A DNA stretch of 64,000 nucleotides, from the NCBI GenBank assembly GCA_023614405.1, contig CM042685.1:190126257-190190256 (forward strand), given 5' to 3'. Made by a program: the position numbers and the translations under genes. The stretch's first letter is position 1; each line of letters begins with the position of its first letter. Positions 23,843-34,185 of this stretch are shown piece by piece. The stretch comes from Avena insularis. Taxonomy: Eukaryota; Streptophyta; Magnoliopsida; Poales; Poaceae. The notes under the pieces were generated by a model that was given only the letters and a program-made list of their open reading frames with translations, made no database searches and was not told where the DNA came from.

Positions 23843-25063
23843 TCAGGGCGGTGGCGAGGGGCGACGAGGTCGGGCCTTTTCTCCATGGTCGGAGGATATG
23901 GGGATGGCATCTTTCCTGTTGCGTGCATCTCTCCGTCTTCTTTCTGATGAACCCGTCTGGGACCCGACATCAAGAGGAGATCTGTCCCTTGGCGGCTTAT
24001 ATTGGCTAGACCGGCAAAGCGCTGGGTCGGACTCAAGCCTCTGAGAGGTGGCCTTTTCCTGCTGCTTCACCGCCTTGGCCACTAGTTCATAGACCTGTTC
24101 CACTGCCTCAGGCGATCTATCCTGCTCCAGAAGGGTCTTGGCGACGACGAGGTTAAGGAGTGGGGTGGGCATCACCTGCTTGCCTTCACTGTCAATGTAT
24201 GGCTTGGCTTGTGCTGGCTTCGAGGGATCCCATCCTAGGTTGCGCCGTACACCAGGATCGTTGATGACGCGAGCCGGAGCTTTCTTGGCCTTCTGCTGCT
24301 GCAGCAAAGTCTTGTACTCGGCCTCCATTGCTCTAGCTTTCTCTATGGACTTCTGCGCGTTGACCAGATCTCGATCTAGCTTAGCGCCTTGCTCCGCGAT
24401 GGCCTACGCTTGCTCCAGCAGCTGTTGGCGCTTCTCGTCAAGCTAGGTCACGTTCTGGATATGAGCAATGGTCAGTGGCTCGACGAGGAGATTGTCGTAC
24501 ATCACTCTATCAGCTAGAGTAACTTGGGTTGCTGCAGACGTAGATGCTAGAGGCGGCAAGTTTGCGTTGTTGTTGTTGCTCGGGCCGGTGCCGAGTTCCT
24601 GCGACTGCTGCACTGGGTTAGGCGGAGGAGGCATGACTTTTGCGCGATCGTCGTCAGCAGCGATAAGTGGCCCCTTCCCCTTTTCTAGCGTTGTAGGCGG
24701 AGCTCGTTCGGGTTGATCTTCATCCATCGCCGTCCCAATGGTGACGAACACCCCTCGAGACGTAACGGCGTTGTTAGCTTGCTCGTCGCGCGAGTACTCC
24801 TCCTCCATCTCCTGCATAGCGGAGTCTAGCTCTTCTGGACTAAAATCTATCTCCTCTGAATCTGCACTGAAGTCAGCATAAAGCGCGTCAATGACAGAGT
24901 CGGAGGGTGCCAGGGCTTCCTCGATGACGGGCGGTGGAGGTGCAACGGCGGCGACGATGACTAGAGGCGGTGGTGCAGCTGCGACAATGACTGGAGACGA
25001 TGATGGCGGCCGGAGGCGGTGGTGGCGGTGGCTAAATCGGAGGTTCTCCGTCGATGAGCGCAA
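23843..25063 (-). pseudogene. Tat element Gag N-terminal extension (Pro-rich and coiled coil)
   Basis: One frame runs from about 25063 to 23843 with TAG codons near 24443 and 24407. It begins with Pro/Ala/Val-rich sequence, then an acidic segment (DSAMQEMEEEYSRDEQ), a putative coiled coil (about 24440-24290, with LLQQQKAKKA) and a basic Arg-rich tail. No enzymatic domain is recognised. It connects the gag-like ORF1 to the Gag domain and may be a scaffold part of the polyprotein. Confidence 0.7.
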
Positions 25064-25088
25064 GTGCTTTCTGGGCTTTTGCGTCAGC

Positions 25089-25727
25089 CTACGCGTAGTT
25101 GTTGACGGTGCTCACCATTTGTTCAAGGTTAAGGCATCCTGTTGCCTGCTGCCGTCTTAAAGAATGTCGGAGAAGCGTGCCACGGTCCAGTCCTTCCACG
25201 AAGTGATACAAAGCGTTATCATCTGGGTAGTGGGCCAGATCGGCTGGTATACGGAGCCACTTGGCCAGGTAATCACGGGAGTTTTCGCCTTCTCTCTGAA
25301 CACAGCGCGCCAGATCGAAGATGGTAACCACGCCGACGAACTTGGATCTCTGCTGTCCAGACGCGCGGGCGAAGCCGGCGGATTTGAAGTGATCTTCCAC
25401 CTTTATATCCTGCACAGGGGCGGTTTGGGTGGGCCTTGAATTTTTCCGATCTTTGCCGGCAAACTCCAAAGAGAGATCCGACATTGATCCTTCCGCGAAC
25501 GTATCCTGCCCGTAGGCGGTCCGTGCGGGCCTTGATGCTCCTCCGACTCCCAAGGAACTAGTGCCCGAGTCGGTTTCGCCGATGAAGAGGTGGATGTCTC
25601 TGATAGGAACGATCGAACACCACGTAGGGTTCATCTTTGCCGGGATCCAGAACTCGTCAGGAGGGACGATCGGAACGTTGTCGGAGAAGAGAAAACGACC
25701 GATGGATACGGTTTCGCCGATTCCCAC
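25089..25727 (-). pseudogene. Tat element ORF1 with a second gag-like segment
   Basis: This is the first ORF after the 5' LTR and PBS. The N-terminal half has no recognised domain. The C-terminal 90 residues or so (FDLARCVQREGENSRDYLAK, FVEGLDRGTLLRHSLRRQQ, NLEQMVSTVNNYA) mirror the C-terminal half of the Gag domain at 22727-23797 (LQRCVQEKDETSRAYLSCW, FIDGLERGTLLRHKLKRLQ). The ORF ends at a TAG at 25089. Beyond it the same frame encodes more Ala/Lys sequence before a second stop. It is probably the Tat-type extra ORF1, and the gag-like tail suggests a duplicated or acquired capsid segment. Confidence 0.75.
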
Positions 25728-25773
25728 GAAGATCTTGGTCCTCGCCCGCTGAAGAGCCTAAAGCGCCTCTTGC

Positions 25774-25791
25774 CCCACGGTGGGCGCCAAC
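25774..25791 (-). promoter_or_regulatory. Primer-binding site of the Tat element
   Basis: On the minus strand, directly after the 5' LTR, the sequence reads GTTGGCGCCCACCGTGGG. TGGCGCC-type sites at this position pair with a host tRNA 3' end to start reverse transcription. The tRNA identity is not determined here. Confidence 0.75.
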
Positions 25792-26329
25792 TGTCGTGGT
25801 ATTGCCGACGAGTATGCCATGGAGGGGTCCTCACAGTGCGTGTTTAGAGACGTGGGGGAAGGCGGACGGTTGACGGGTACGAGGTAACACAGCTTACCCA
25901 GGTTCAGATCCCACGACGGTGGCGGAATCCTACTCCTCCTATAAATCACTATAAGGGCAATACGCCGAGTTACAGAGATAGGTTCACTGTGCGAGGTTGT
26001 ATGAATCGATACTAGGTTGTGCCCTAGAGGCTCCCATAGGCCCGACTTATATAGTCGCCAGGTCCTAGGGTTACAGGGAAAAGTCCTAGCCGGACAGGTC
26101 ACAGAGTCCTACACCGTCTATTACTAGTCTTGTGTATCTTGCACTCCAAGGCTCCGGGTACGTCGGTGACTCCAACCGTAGCCTTCCTTTATCCGGCATG
26201 GGCCTCCCTTCTGGATCCATCTAACTAGGCCGCCCAGCAGGCCATAGGCCATGCTACCAACTGTGGGCCACCCGGGTTATCCGGATAAGTGACATGCTAT
26301 GAGGATACCCATATAGCATATCCCCAACA
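25792..26329 (-). repeat. 5' LTR of the Tat element
   Basis: The LTR runs from TGTCGTGG to CCCCAACA on the plus strand and is followed by CCCTC (26330-26334), matching 13147-13151. As the 5' LTR in minus orientation it would carry the promoter for the gag-pol transcript. Confidence 0.95.
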
Positions 26330-26334
26330 CCCTC

Positions 26335-27291
26335 CACCTTTCCTTGCCAAACTTTCTTGCAAGCTGCTGGGATTCTTAACGATTTTATGACTTTGATTCA
26401 GAGGGCTAGACTAACAAGTTACATGCAGGATGAGAGCACACAATATGCTTTGCTTACTAAAACATTTGTGGAGAGTTTCTCCTTTACTAACAACATGTTC
26501 AAGCCTTCTGTGTCTTTCAAAATTTATGGCAGGGCTCGTTCTATGACTTTGAAGAAATTTGGCAAGGCCCTAGGACTTGGTACAGCTGGGTCATCAAAGA
26601 AGATTCCAGCTCTTCCCACTAATTTGTTGGAGCATTACCGAGGAATAACCAATGATGATGACCGCAGAGCTAAGCGAGGGAAGATAAAGAATATTCAACT
26701 TCCAGCCATCAGGTATTTTGCCTACTATCTTGCCACCAGTGTTCTTGGTAGGGAGAACACTAGTAATATTTCCAACTATCAATTGACCTTCTTAGCTGCT
26801 GCACTCAACAATGAGGATAAGTATAATCTTAGTTCTCTCATTGCTCGTCATCTAGCTGCTAAGGGACCATTTATGGGGGAATTATTGCTACTTGTGTTGC
26901 TACTGCCTTGAACATTGTTGTTGATCCACATGATACAGTTTTGGCTCCTCAGAGGCTTGATCTTGCTGCCATGAAGGCGCACCACTTTGTCACCACTAGC
27001 TCTACTCTTGAGAACTTGGTTTATAGAATGTTGTTTACTGACGGGGAAGAGAGTGAGATCCCTCTACCCCAAACCACTTTGTTCAGTATTTCTCAAGGAA
27101 CGTGGTCACGCTTCAAGACGGAGATGGATGACAAGCTGTGCTCTCTTAACTTCCACGGACACTATCAGGAGGAAGCACCATCATACGACGCCCATGCGTA
27201 TTACACAGGGGAGGCATCAAGCTCGTACGAGGATGAGGGAGGTTCCTCGACATACTACGGAGGTGCATCTACTTGGGCACCATGGGATTGA
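26335..27291 (+). pseudogene. Athila element 1 second ORF, 3' part
   Basis: This continues the frame interrupted at 13151. Recognisable stretches include MTLKKFGKALGLG, PAIRYFAYYLATSVLGREN and NYQLTFLAAALNNEDKYN. The pattern fits the 'Arabidopsis retrotransposon ORF-1' type protein of Athila elements (PF03078 style). A frameshift near 26875-26880 moves reading from the 26357-26911 frame to the 26908-27291 frame. The latter ends in a Ser/Tyr/Gly-rich tail (STYYGGASTWAPWD). Function is unknown. The length and position downstream of gag-pro match the Athila layout, but RT and integrase are absent. Confidence 0.72.
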
Positions 27292-29506
27292 GCCCCACTT
27301 AGGCCAAAAGCCTAAGCTTGGGGGGAGGTATACCGATATCACACTCATATATATATCATGTTTGGTCGGTTCTTTGTATATCCATTGTTTTTGCTTTCTT
27401 TTTGGTTTTGTTGCTTCTTTCTAAAAACCCAAAAATACCAAAAATATTTTCATTGTTTCTCTTGGTTTGTTTCTTTGTTTCTTTGCTTTGGTTTGCCTTA
27501 AAAGAAAATTCCAAAAAGATTTTGCTTTGTTTGGTTTGCTTTGTTTTTGTTTGGTTTTTCTTTGTTTGCTTGTTTCTAAAAAATCGAAAACACCAAAAAT
27601 ATTTGTTCTTCTTCTTTGGTTTTGTGAGTTCTTTGCAGAGTTTAGCCGTCCTCAGTGGATTTTGGTTTCATGTTAATTATTCAAGTCATATAAGTGAAGG
27701 GCAATAATGAAGATTAAGACAACTCGAGGTGTGGTAAGAGGATGGTAACGAACTCTATTTGTTTCATTTTTGTACATATACTCATCATTGTGAGCATGCT
27801 TAGCCTGTTTGTGTAAGGTGTATGTCATTATGGATGCTTAGTAGTTCTTGCTTGTCTATGATTAGCTCCAGCTTGCTAATAGTTTGTAGCATGTCATATG
27901 AATGTTTGCTTGCATTGTTTTATTCATACTTTGGTATGATATTGTGGTATCCTCCTCTGACTGTTCATGAAAATCGACTTGGCACATGCTCACTCATGCA
28001 TATGACTAATCAATAGTCAGTAAGCCTCGATGATTTATTTTGCCTCAGAGTTCTTGTATCACTTTCATGCCATAGTTAGTCCTGTTTTGTTGCAAGCATG
28101 ATTATGACAACTATTGCTCTCTCGTTTGTCGCTCCCTCTCTATTGCTAGCCTTCAATTGCACTGAGTATGTGCTCTTCCTATGCTTCCAACTCCCCAAAA
28201 CCAATATTGCCAGCTGTGTCCACCATACCTACCTATTAGCATCATTTGCTATTTCAGTGCATATTCCATATGCCATGTTTTCTTCCAAAATAAAATGTTT
28301 GTTTGTTTTGAGAAAGTTAGTTAGTAAAGCTCTAACTAACTTGATGGCACACTTTATTCCTTGCGCTTAATAATTCTGAACCATTGTGACTAGTCCATGA
28401 AAGTTATATGCTTGCTAATTATATACTGGGAGTCAGCAGAACCGTGCTGTCACGGGGAACGCTTTCAACACCTATTGGGTATATCATCCAGTTGATTCTT
28501 TGCTCTTTTGTTTACGGATGTCGACGATGTGAAATAAAAGGGGAGGTTGTGAGTTCATGGAGTTTATACATTGTGTTAGAGAAACACTTGGTCCGCTAGC
28601 CTAAGCCATGCTTAATCATGGTGGAAACTTGCAGCATCACCATAATGAGCATCTATGAAGCATCCTCAATAAAAAGCTATGCATATAGTAAATAAAAAGA
28701 TTCCTGAGATGCTCATTGTCTGCTTGCCTTGTCATTTTGGTTATGGGAAAGCTCCTGTACCATGTGCAAGGGGTACCCCGCTGGCGGTTCTCGATGATAT
28801 GCATGTATTTACAATGACAAGAACTTTCAGGTGACCAAAGTTGAGTAGCATGCGGAGCGACCCTCATACTCAAGGGACTTGGGATTTCTAGTCTATGGTA
28901 TGTCAAGCATATGATTTAGAGTGGACCTCACTTTCACCTTAACCACATGAAGATGCCTATGATAGGGGCAATGAGAGCTCAAAGCTAATGAGTACCTTCC
29001 TTTCAGGCATTGGGAAGCCTTTCAAACCTTCACAAAACCGTTTTCACAACCTTGTTGAGTCACCACTTATTCTATGAGCACCTTCTTGAGAGCATAGTTT
29101 TCATTCTTGTGTTTGTTCCAAAACTTGGTTAATTATGTCATGACTTTGATGCTTGTATCTCTGATATCTTTCCTTCTAGTCTTCATGTGAACTTTAGAGG
29201 TGCCTTGGCATTTATATTGTGCTCTTCAAACAAAGGCAAGCGAGATACCACTCTATCTTACCTTATTATGAGCATTGCAATGTCGCTTATATTTATGTTT
29301 TATGCTACTTATTATTATTGAGTTGGTTTCTCTTCATAGATTGCAATGACTATTGTGTAGACTTAGTTGCATACTTATTATTATGAATTGTCTAAGCATC
29401 TACTCTTGTGCTGAGAATATATACATCATATGAAGCAAAGTGTTCGTGAAAGTTCTTTTATCGCACTCAGTTTTCAACAAAATTGCTTGAGGACAAGCAA
29501 TAAGCT
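27292..29506 (+). other. 3' non-coding region of Athila element 1
   Basis: AT- and T-rich sequence of 2.2 kb contains no supported gene. It carries a polypurine-like motif AAGCTTGGGGGGAGG at 27314-27328 just after ORF2, near-identical to the true PPT at its far end. Open frames here are rich in Phe/Leu/Val because of T-rich DNA. Confidence 0.7.
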
Positions 29507-29520
29507 AAGCTTGGGGGGAG
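29507..29520 (+). promoter_or_regulatory. Polypurine tract of Athila element 1
   Basis: AAGCTTGGGGGGAG ends one base before the 3' LTR. This is the expected plus-strand primer position. Confidence 0.85.
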
Positions 29521-29521
29521 T

Positions 29522-30878
29522 TAATACGTCCAAAACATATCTACTTTCTCGAACACTTTGCTATTGTTTCTCCTATAAACTTGTGTGATTTGGATGCAAC
29601 TAACACTGACTAACGCTTTTTTCAGCAGAATTACCTTGGTGTCTTGTTTTTGTGCAGAAAATGAACTATCAGGAAAAATCCCGGAAAATATGCCAAAAAT
29701 TATATTTCACCAGTAGATCCACGGAGCCAGAAAAAGAGACGGAGAGGAGGCCTGGGGGGCCCACACCCACCACAGGCGCAGGCCTACCACTGGCCGCGCC
29801 TGGAGGGGGTGCAGCCACCCCAGGCACCCCCTCGGCCTCCCTCTGTGCCTATAAGTTACCTTTCTACCTAAAAACCAAGGGGGGTTCGATAGTTTTCTAG
29901 AAAGAGTCCCGCTCCGCCGCCGCCATCAGAAACCAAGATTCGGATCCAGAAACTCCGTTCTGGCACCCTGTCGGGACGGGGAATTTGGAGAGGATCATCA
30001 CCAATGCATCTCCATCAACCACCGATGTTTCCCTCATCCATGAGTGAGTAATCCCCCGCTGTAGGTTTGGGGATGGTAGGGATTGGATGAGTTCTATCAT
30101 GTAATCGAATAAGATCTGTTAGGGCATAGTGCCTAGTATCTCTATTAGTGCTATTTGACTTTGTTGTAACTTGTTGTGCTTAATGCTTGTCACTAGGGCC
30201 TGAGTGCCATGATCTCAGATCTGAACTTATTATTGAATCATTATGATAGTATTGTTTGTGATCTTATCTGCAAGTTGTGTACACATATCATTGTCCGGAT
30301 CCAAAGGCCCCAAAGTGACAATAATTGGGACAACCGGAGGGGATGGATGTGGTGTGAGGATCACATGTGTTCACGAAGTGTTAATTCTTTGCTCCGGTGC
30401 TCTATTAAAAGGAGCACCTTAATTGCCAGTAGTTACCTAGAGGCCCCGCTTCCAGGGGCTGGCTGGACAGAAGATGTTGTGCAAGTTCTCATTGCAAGCA
30501 CATATGACTATATTTGGAGCACATGCCTAGGATTGTTTAGTACTTGGATGCTTGTTATTATTTATCTGCAATGCCCTAGATCTTGAAGTTACATGTTTAG
30601 ACTCGTCCATGCAACGCCCGTCCATCCATCCCTATGCCTACTGCTTTTCGAATCCCTCATTATCATATCGCATTTACTATTCTTCTGTTTCCTTGTTGTT
30701 GCTTTGCTATTGCTAGTGATAAACTTCTGTTAGCAAAAACTATTTCCAGGTGCAGCTGAACTAACAACTCAGTTGTTAAGGCTTGCAAGTATTCTTTGAC
30801 TCCCCTTGTGTCGAATCAATAAATTGGGTAATACTACCCGTGAAGACTGTTGCGATCCCCTATACTTGTGGGTCATCA
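29522..30878 (+). mobile_element. 3' LTR of Athila-type element 1
   Basis: An intact LTR of 1357 bp begins TAATACGTCC (the first dinucleotide TG has decayed to TA) and ends GGGTCATCA. It is followed by CACCC (30879-30883), which matches the five bases before the 5' LTR (8398-8402). The LTR contains the GACTCCCCTTGTGTCGAATC and GCGATCCCCTATACTTGTGG landmarks common in pooid gypsy LTRs. Small ORFs inside are not genes. Confidence 0.92.
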
Positions 30879-30883
30879 CACCC

Positions 30884-32228
30884 AGCCAACGATCAGAAAA
30901 CTACGATGCGAAATACGGAAAAACAAGCCTAGCCGGTACTACCACCGGCTCACCGGTACTACCGGCCCAAAATCATACCAAAGTTCCGACAAAATAGCAC
31001 TCATAACATAGAGAGGTTACTGAACGTGAGTGGAACAAGAGCCAGAATTTCACCAGGTACTAACAGCGGAAATTATGCCCGAGTGGTAATTTCGGTGCCT
31101 GGCCGGTACTTCCGGTGGGGACGGAACTACCGCCCCAACTTCTGGTCAAAGTTTCGACAAAAAGCATGCCCCAAACAGAGAGGTTACTGATCTGAAACCA
31201 GGATGAGCGGAAGTAGCCCTGAAACTTCCGTCGGTACTAGCGGCGACAAAATGCCCTACCGGTACTACCGGTAGCTCGCTGGAACTTCCACCAAAGGAAA
31301 CTCCAGAAACCAAAACTGGCAAAACTTTCGCATCCGAACTCCAAACGAGATGAAATCAATTTTGTTGGAAATATAACGATGGGTAGAATCCAACAAAAAG
31401 GCGTGGAATCGAAATATTGGGTATCACCTAGGGAGAAAATACCATGAATATATATATGTGTGTGGTATATCCCAAGGTGTGGAGCCAAAAAACATGCAAG
31501 ATCAAAAACCACAGTAAGATATGCAAGGGAAATCCTTATTTAATGAACTAGATCTTGCTATGATGATAACCACAAGCTCTAGGTCCTCTCATGGACAAGA
31601 TCCAAGTAACAACCAAGAAGAATTATGCTATGTATGCAAAGGTTTGAGCTCTCTCCGAAAGATGCGATCGAGACACCTGCTTGAGAACCCCTCTTGATAG
31701 TGTGGCTATCTATCCTAAACCCGGTCTCTCAACTAACAACATGAGACCGTCAAAATAGAAACCCTATCAAGATCATACATTTGCCTTGAGCAATCCACTC
31801 GAGCCTAATGTAGACCGTCTTGTCCTTCTCAAGATGGAACACCTTTCTTGTTTTATCTTGCTCACTCTTGCTTGATGAAGACTTGCAAATTTATCCCCCA
31901 TACTCCATGGGGAAACCTCTTATTTGAACTTGTCTTCATCACTCCATGATCACCGAGGATGGGAAGATTCAAGCATGAGATCTTCTAGAGATGGCGCATC
32001 TTGAGCTTTCCCTTCTTCATTCCTTCTTGAGGTTGATTCATATTGATGCAACTCTTTGCACTTGTCTTGATCAACCTTCAAACAACGTCATCTTTCAACT
32101 TTGATACCAACACATGGCCCAAGAGATGCCAATGGACAAACCTACAGGTGAAACTCAATTTACACATTAATCCATAGAGATTGTCATTAATTACCAAAAC
32201 CACACATGCGGGCATACATGCCCTTTCA
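30884..32228 (+). mobile_element. TGAAAG...CTTTCA element, right part
   Basis: This continues the element that started at 7247. It carries many copies of a CCGGTACTACCGG-like palindrome (30930-31275) and ends ATGCCCTTTCA at 32228, followed by GCTAC. No coding region is supported. Confidence 0.7.
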
Positions 32229-32525
32229 GCTACCATATACCACCACCATGCCACCATGCTACTGGTTCTGATACCATCTACTATTCCTTCTCTCTTGATG
32301 TATCAAGGAGTCGTCATCGATTCATATGCGTGCGTATCTCAGAGATGCCAATCGCTGTGGCGTTGGATCATGGAGGGAACGACTACATCAACCACATTGT
32401 TAAAATATTTTTGTTCTTCAAGGGTATGAAGATCTGATGTCTCTCGTTACTTGCATATCCTACATTAGATATGGTTTTTTTGTTCGCTCTATCGTAGATT
32501 TTTTTCTATGTTGTAAATCCCATCA
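32229..32525 (+). mobile_element. Old Angela/BARE-like copia LTR, right part
   Basis: This is the remainder of the LTR split at 7246. It has the LTR-end landmarks GCGTTGGATCATGGAGGGA, ACTACATCAACCACATTGTT, AAGGGTATGAAGATC and a decayed terminus near CCCATCA (32525). No target duplication matches the left end (TACAC against AACAA), so one or both ends are eroded, or this is one LTR of a lost element. Confidence 0.65.
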
Positions 32526-32584
32526 AACAATAGTACGAATGCTAGAAGTTCAGGTAACAATGACATACAGTAACTGACAGTTCT

Positions 32585-32966
32585 TCAATAAGCAACAACA
32601 CTTATCATACAAGACCATCTACTTGGATGATCCATCTCCATATCATCTGGGTGCTTATGGCACCACTTGACCACCTCGTGTCACGAGTAGTCAAAGATGA
32701 CAACTCTATACTCCTAAGGACTCAACTTCTTTAAGAAGAGGAAGTAGCCAAGATATAGGCTATGTGCAATGGAAAATTGTGTCCATCCCGCCTCGTTGAC
32801 GGCTTTTCTATTGACATATATACTTGAGGTTCATATCCCATAGGCATCCAATGGAGGCCTTGACAGTGATATTTGTAGGCTCCGGTCCCAAATATGGCCC
32901 GCGGGATTTTGGGATAGGGAGAATACAGGTGCCATCAACACCTTTACGACCACAAGGACTCCCACC
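32585..32966 (-). pseudogene. B3 DNA-binding domain pseudogene
   Basis: The minus strand encodes the C-terminal half of a plant B3 domain. It starts after an apparent acceptor (CATCTACAG at 32967): PKSRGPYLGPEP, then after a one-base frameshift AVNEAGWTQFSIAHSLYLGY, FLFLKKLSP, then a TAG, EYRVVIFDYS, a TGA, and HEVVKWCHKHP, with a final stop at 32585. The order and wording match REM-type B3 proteins of grasses, which bind DNA in the nucleus. The frameshift, two internal stops and the missing first half make it a pseudogene. I could not find its upstream exons. Confidence 0.7.
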
Positions 32967-34185
32967 TGTAGATGCTACAAAAAAAGCAACAAGGCATGGT
33001 TAGCAATGCAAGATAAGAAGTACACACGGTAGATAGGGTTGGGGCAATGGTAACCATAGGAAATGCACAACAATTATGTCTATGCATACCCTCAGGTCCA
33101 ATCACTCGAGTCCTATAATGAATGTGTTATATCTTTATAATTGCTTCACACAAAGGTGCACACACTCAAGGGACAAAAATTAAAGGGCCTCATCACAAGT
33201 AACAAACAATGCAAAAGACGATCCTACAATACCAAAAAATGAGTGCAATCATATAGGATGCCACATATAAAGAAAACACACATTAGTCAATGGTATAATC
33301 CAACATATATCTAGTACAATGCACCACCTATGTGATTGTAAGAACACAAGCTATATACAAATTATCACATTCAGACATGTAGTGCCAGTGTGTAATCATT
33401 GTCCAAGTGCAGATGAAAACAGTTGAATCATATTTGGAGGCCTTGTTGTGTTTGTAGGGATGGAGTTAGTGAAACCCAGGAGCATGCACAACACATGTGT
33501 TTATGTGTACCACTAGGTTCGGTAGCAACATTCCTATAAAGGGATTACTTCCCAGTTAAATCAAAGGCAGATGGAAGAACGTGAACAGTAAATGATGGAT
33601 GATAAGAGGAGATCTAAGGCTCTCTGAAGTGTTTTCTCACTAATTAGTCGCCGCGAGAGTAAACACCGGCGATACGGTGGAGGAGAGTGGTAGGAAGGAG
33701 AGTGACATGAGGGAGATATGCGGTGAGAGGATTTATGGAGTGTGTCATCGAAGAGACACGGTGTCTCACCCTCCTTTACCACGTATGCAGTTGAAGGCTC
33801 ACTCTTCTCTCTTCCGAGCTTGGCTTCACGAAAACTACCGGTTGCCGGATTCAGTAATTCCCAACGGGTCTAGCCAGGGAGAGTTTTGACGCGCTTTGCA
33901 GGCCACAAGGCGGAGGAAGACCAGTCATCCAATGAGGCCGATTTTGGTCATAGGTCCTGGTCAAGGGGCATGCAACCTACCAAACACGTCTCTAGAGGGA
34001 AAAAATTACTCCTTGGGATAGACCTAATCGATCTCTCAAATTTAACTCCTCGAACAAAGCGACCCCACATGGAAGTCTCTCTACATCTTATTCTTACTTC
34101 TTTCTTCTTATTTCTCATGGCGACTAGCTTGGACAAGGAAAACAACGGGTTTAGAGACGCACTTAGGACAAATAAGAAACACACA
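32967..34185. other. Intergenic sequence between B3 relic and CACTA element
   Basis: No supported gene, LTR or TIR. The open frames at 33561-34191 show no recognisable domain and overlap one another on both strands. Confidence 0.5.

Larger units (their letters stand above)
13152..26329 (-). mobile_element. Tat-lineage Ty3/gypsy retrotransposon, nested
   Basis: A complete but decayed element of 13.2 kb lies on the minus strand. The LTRs are 13152-13688 (537 bp, its 3' LTR) and 25792-26329 (538 bp, its 5' LTR), with TGTTGGGG...ACGACA ends. They differ at roughly 15-20 visible positions. The target duplication is CCCTC at 13147-13151 and 26330-26334. On the minus strand the order is PBS, gag-like ORF1, gag, protease, RT, RNase H, second RNase H, integrase, antisense ORF, PPT. 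Two RNase H regions and an antisense ORF before the 3' LTR are hallmarks of Tat-type elements such as Grande, RIRE2 and Retand. Many nonsense codons make it non-functional. Confidence 0.93.

Noticed and set aside
23275..24036. Minus-strand frame of 253 codons, rich in Arg and His
   Set aside because: It overlaps the true gag frame out of phase, and its composition comes from reading codons shifted.
27318..28599. Phe/Leu/Cys-rich frames that look like membrane proteins
   Set aside because: They come from T-rich non-coding DNA in the 3' region of Athila element 1.
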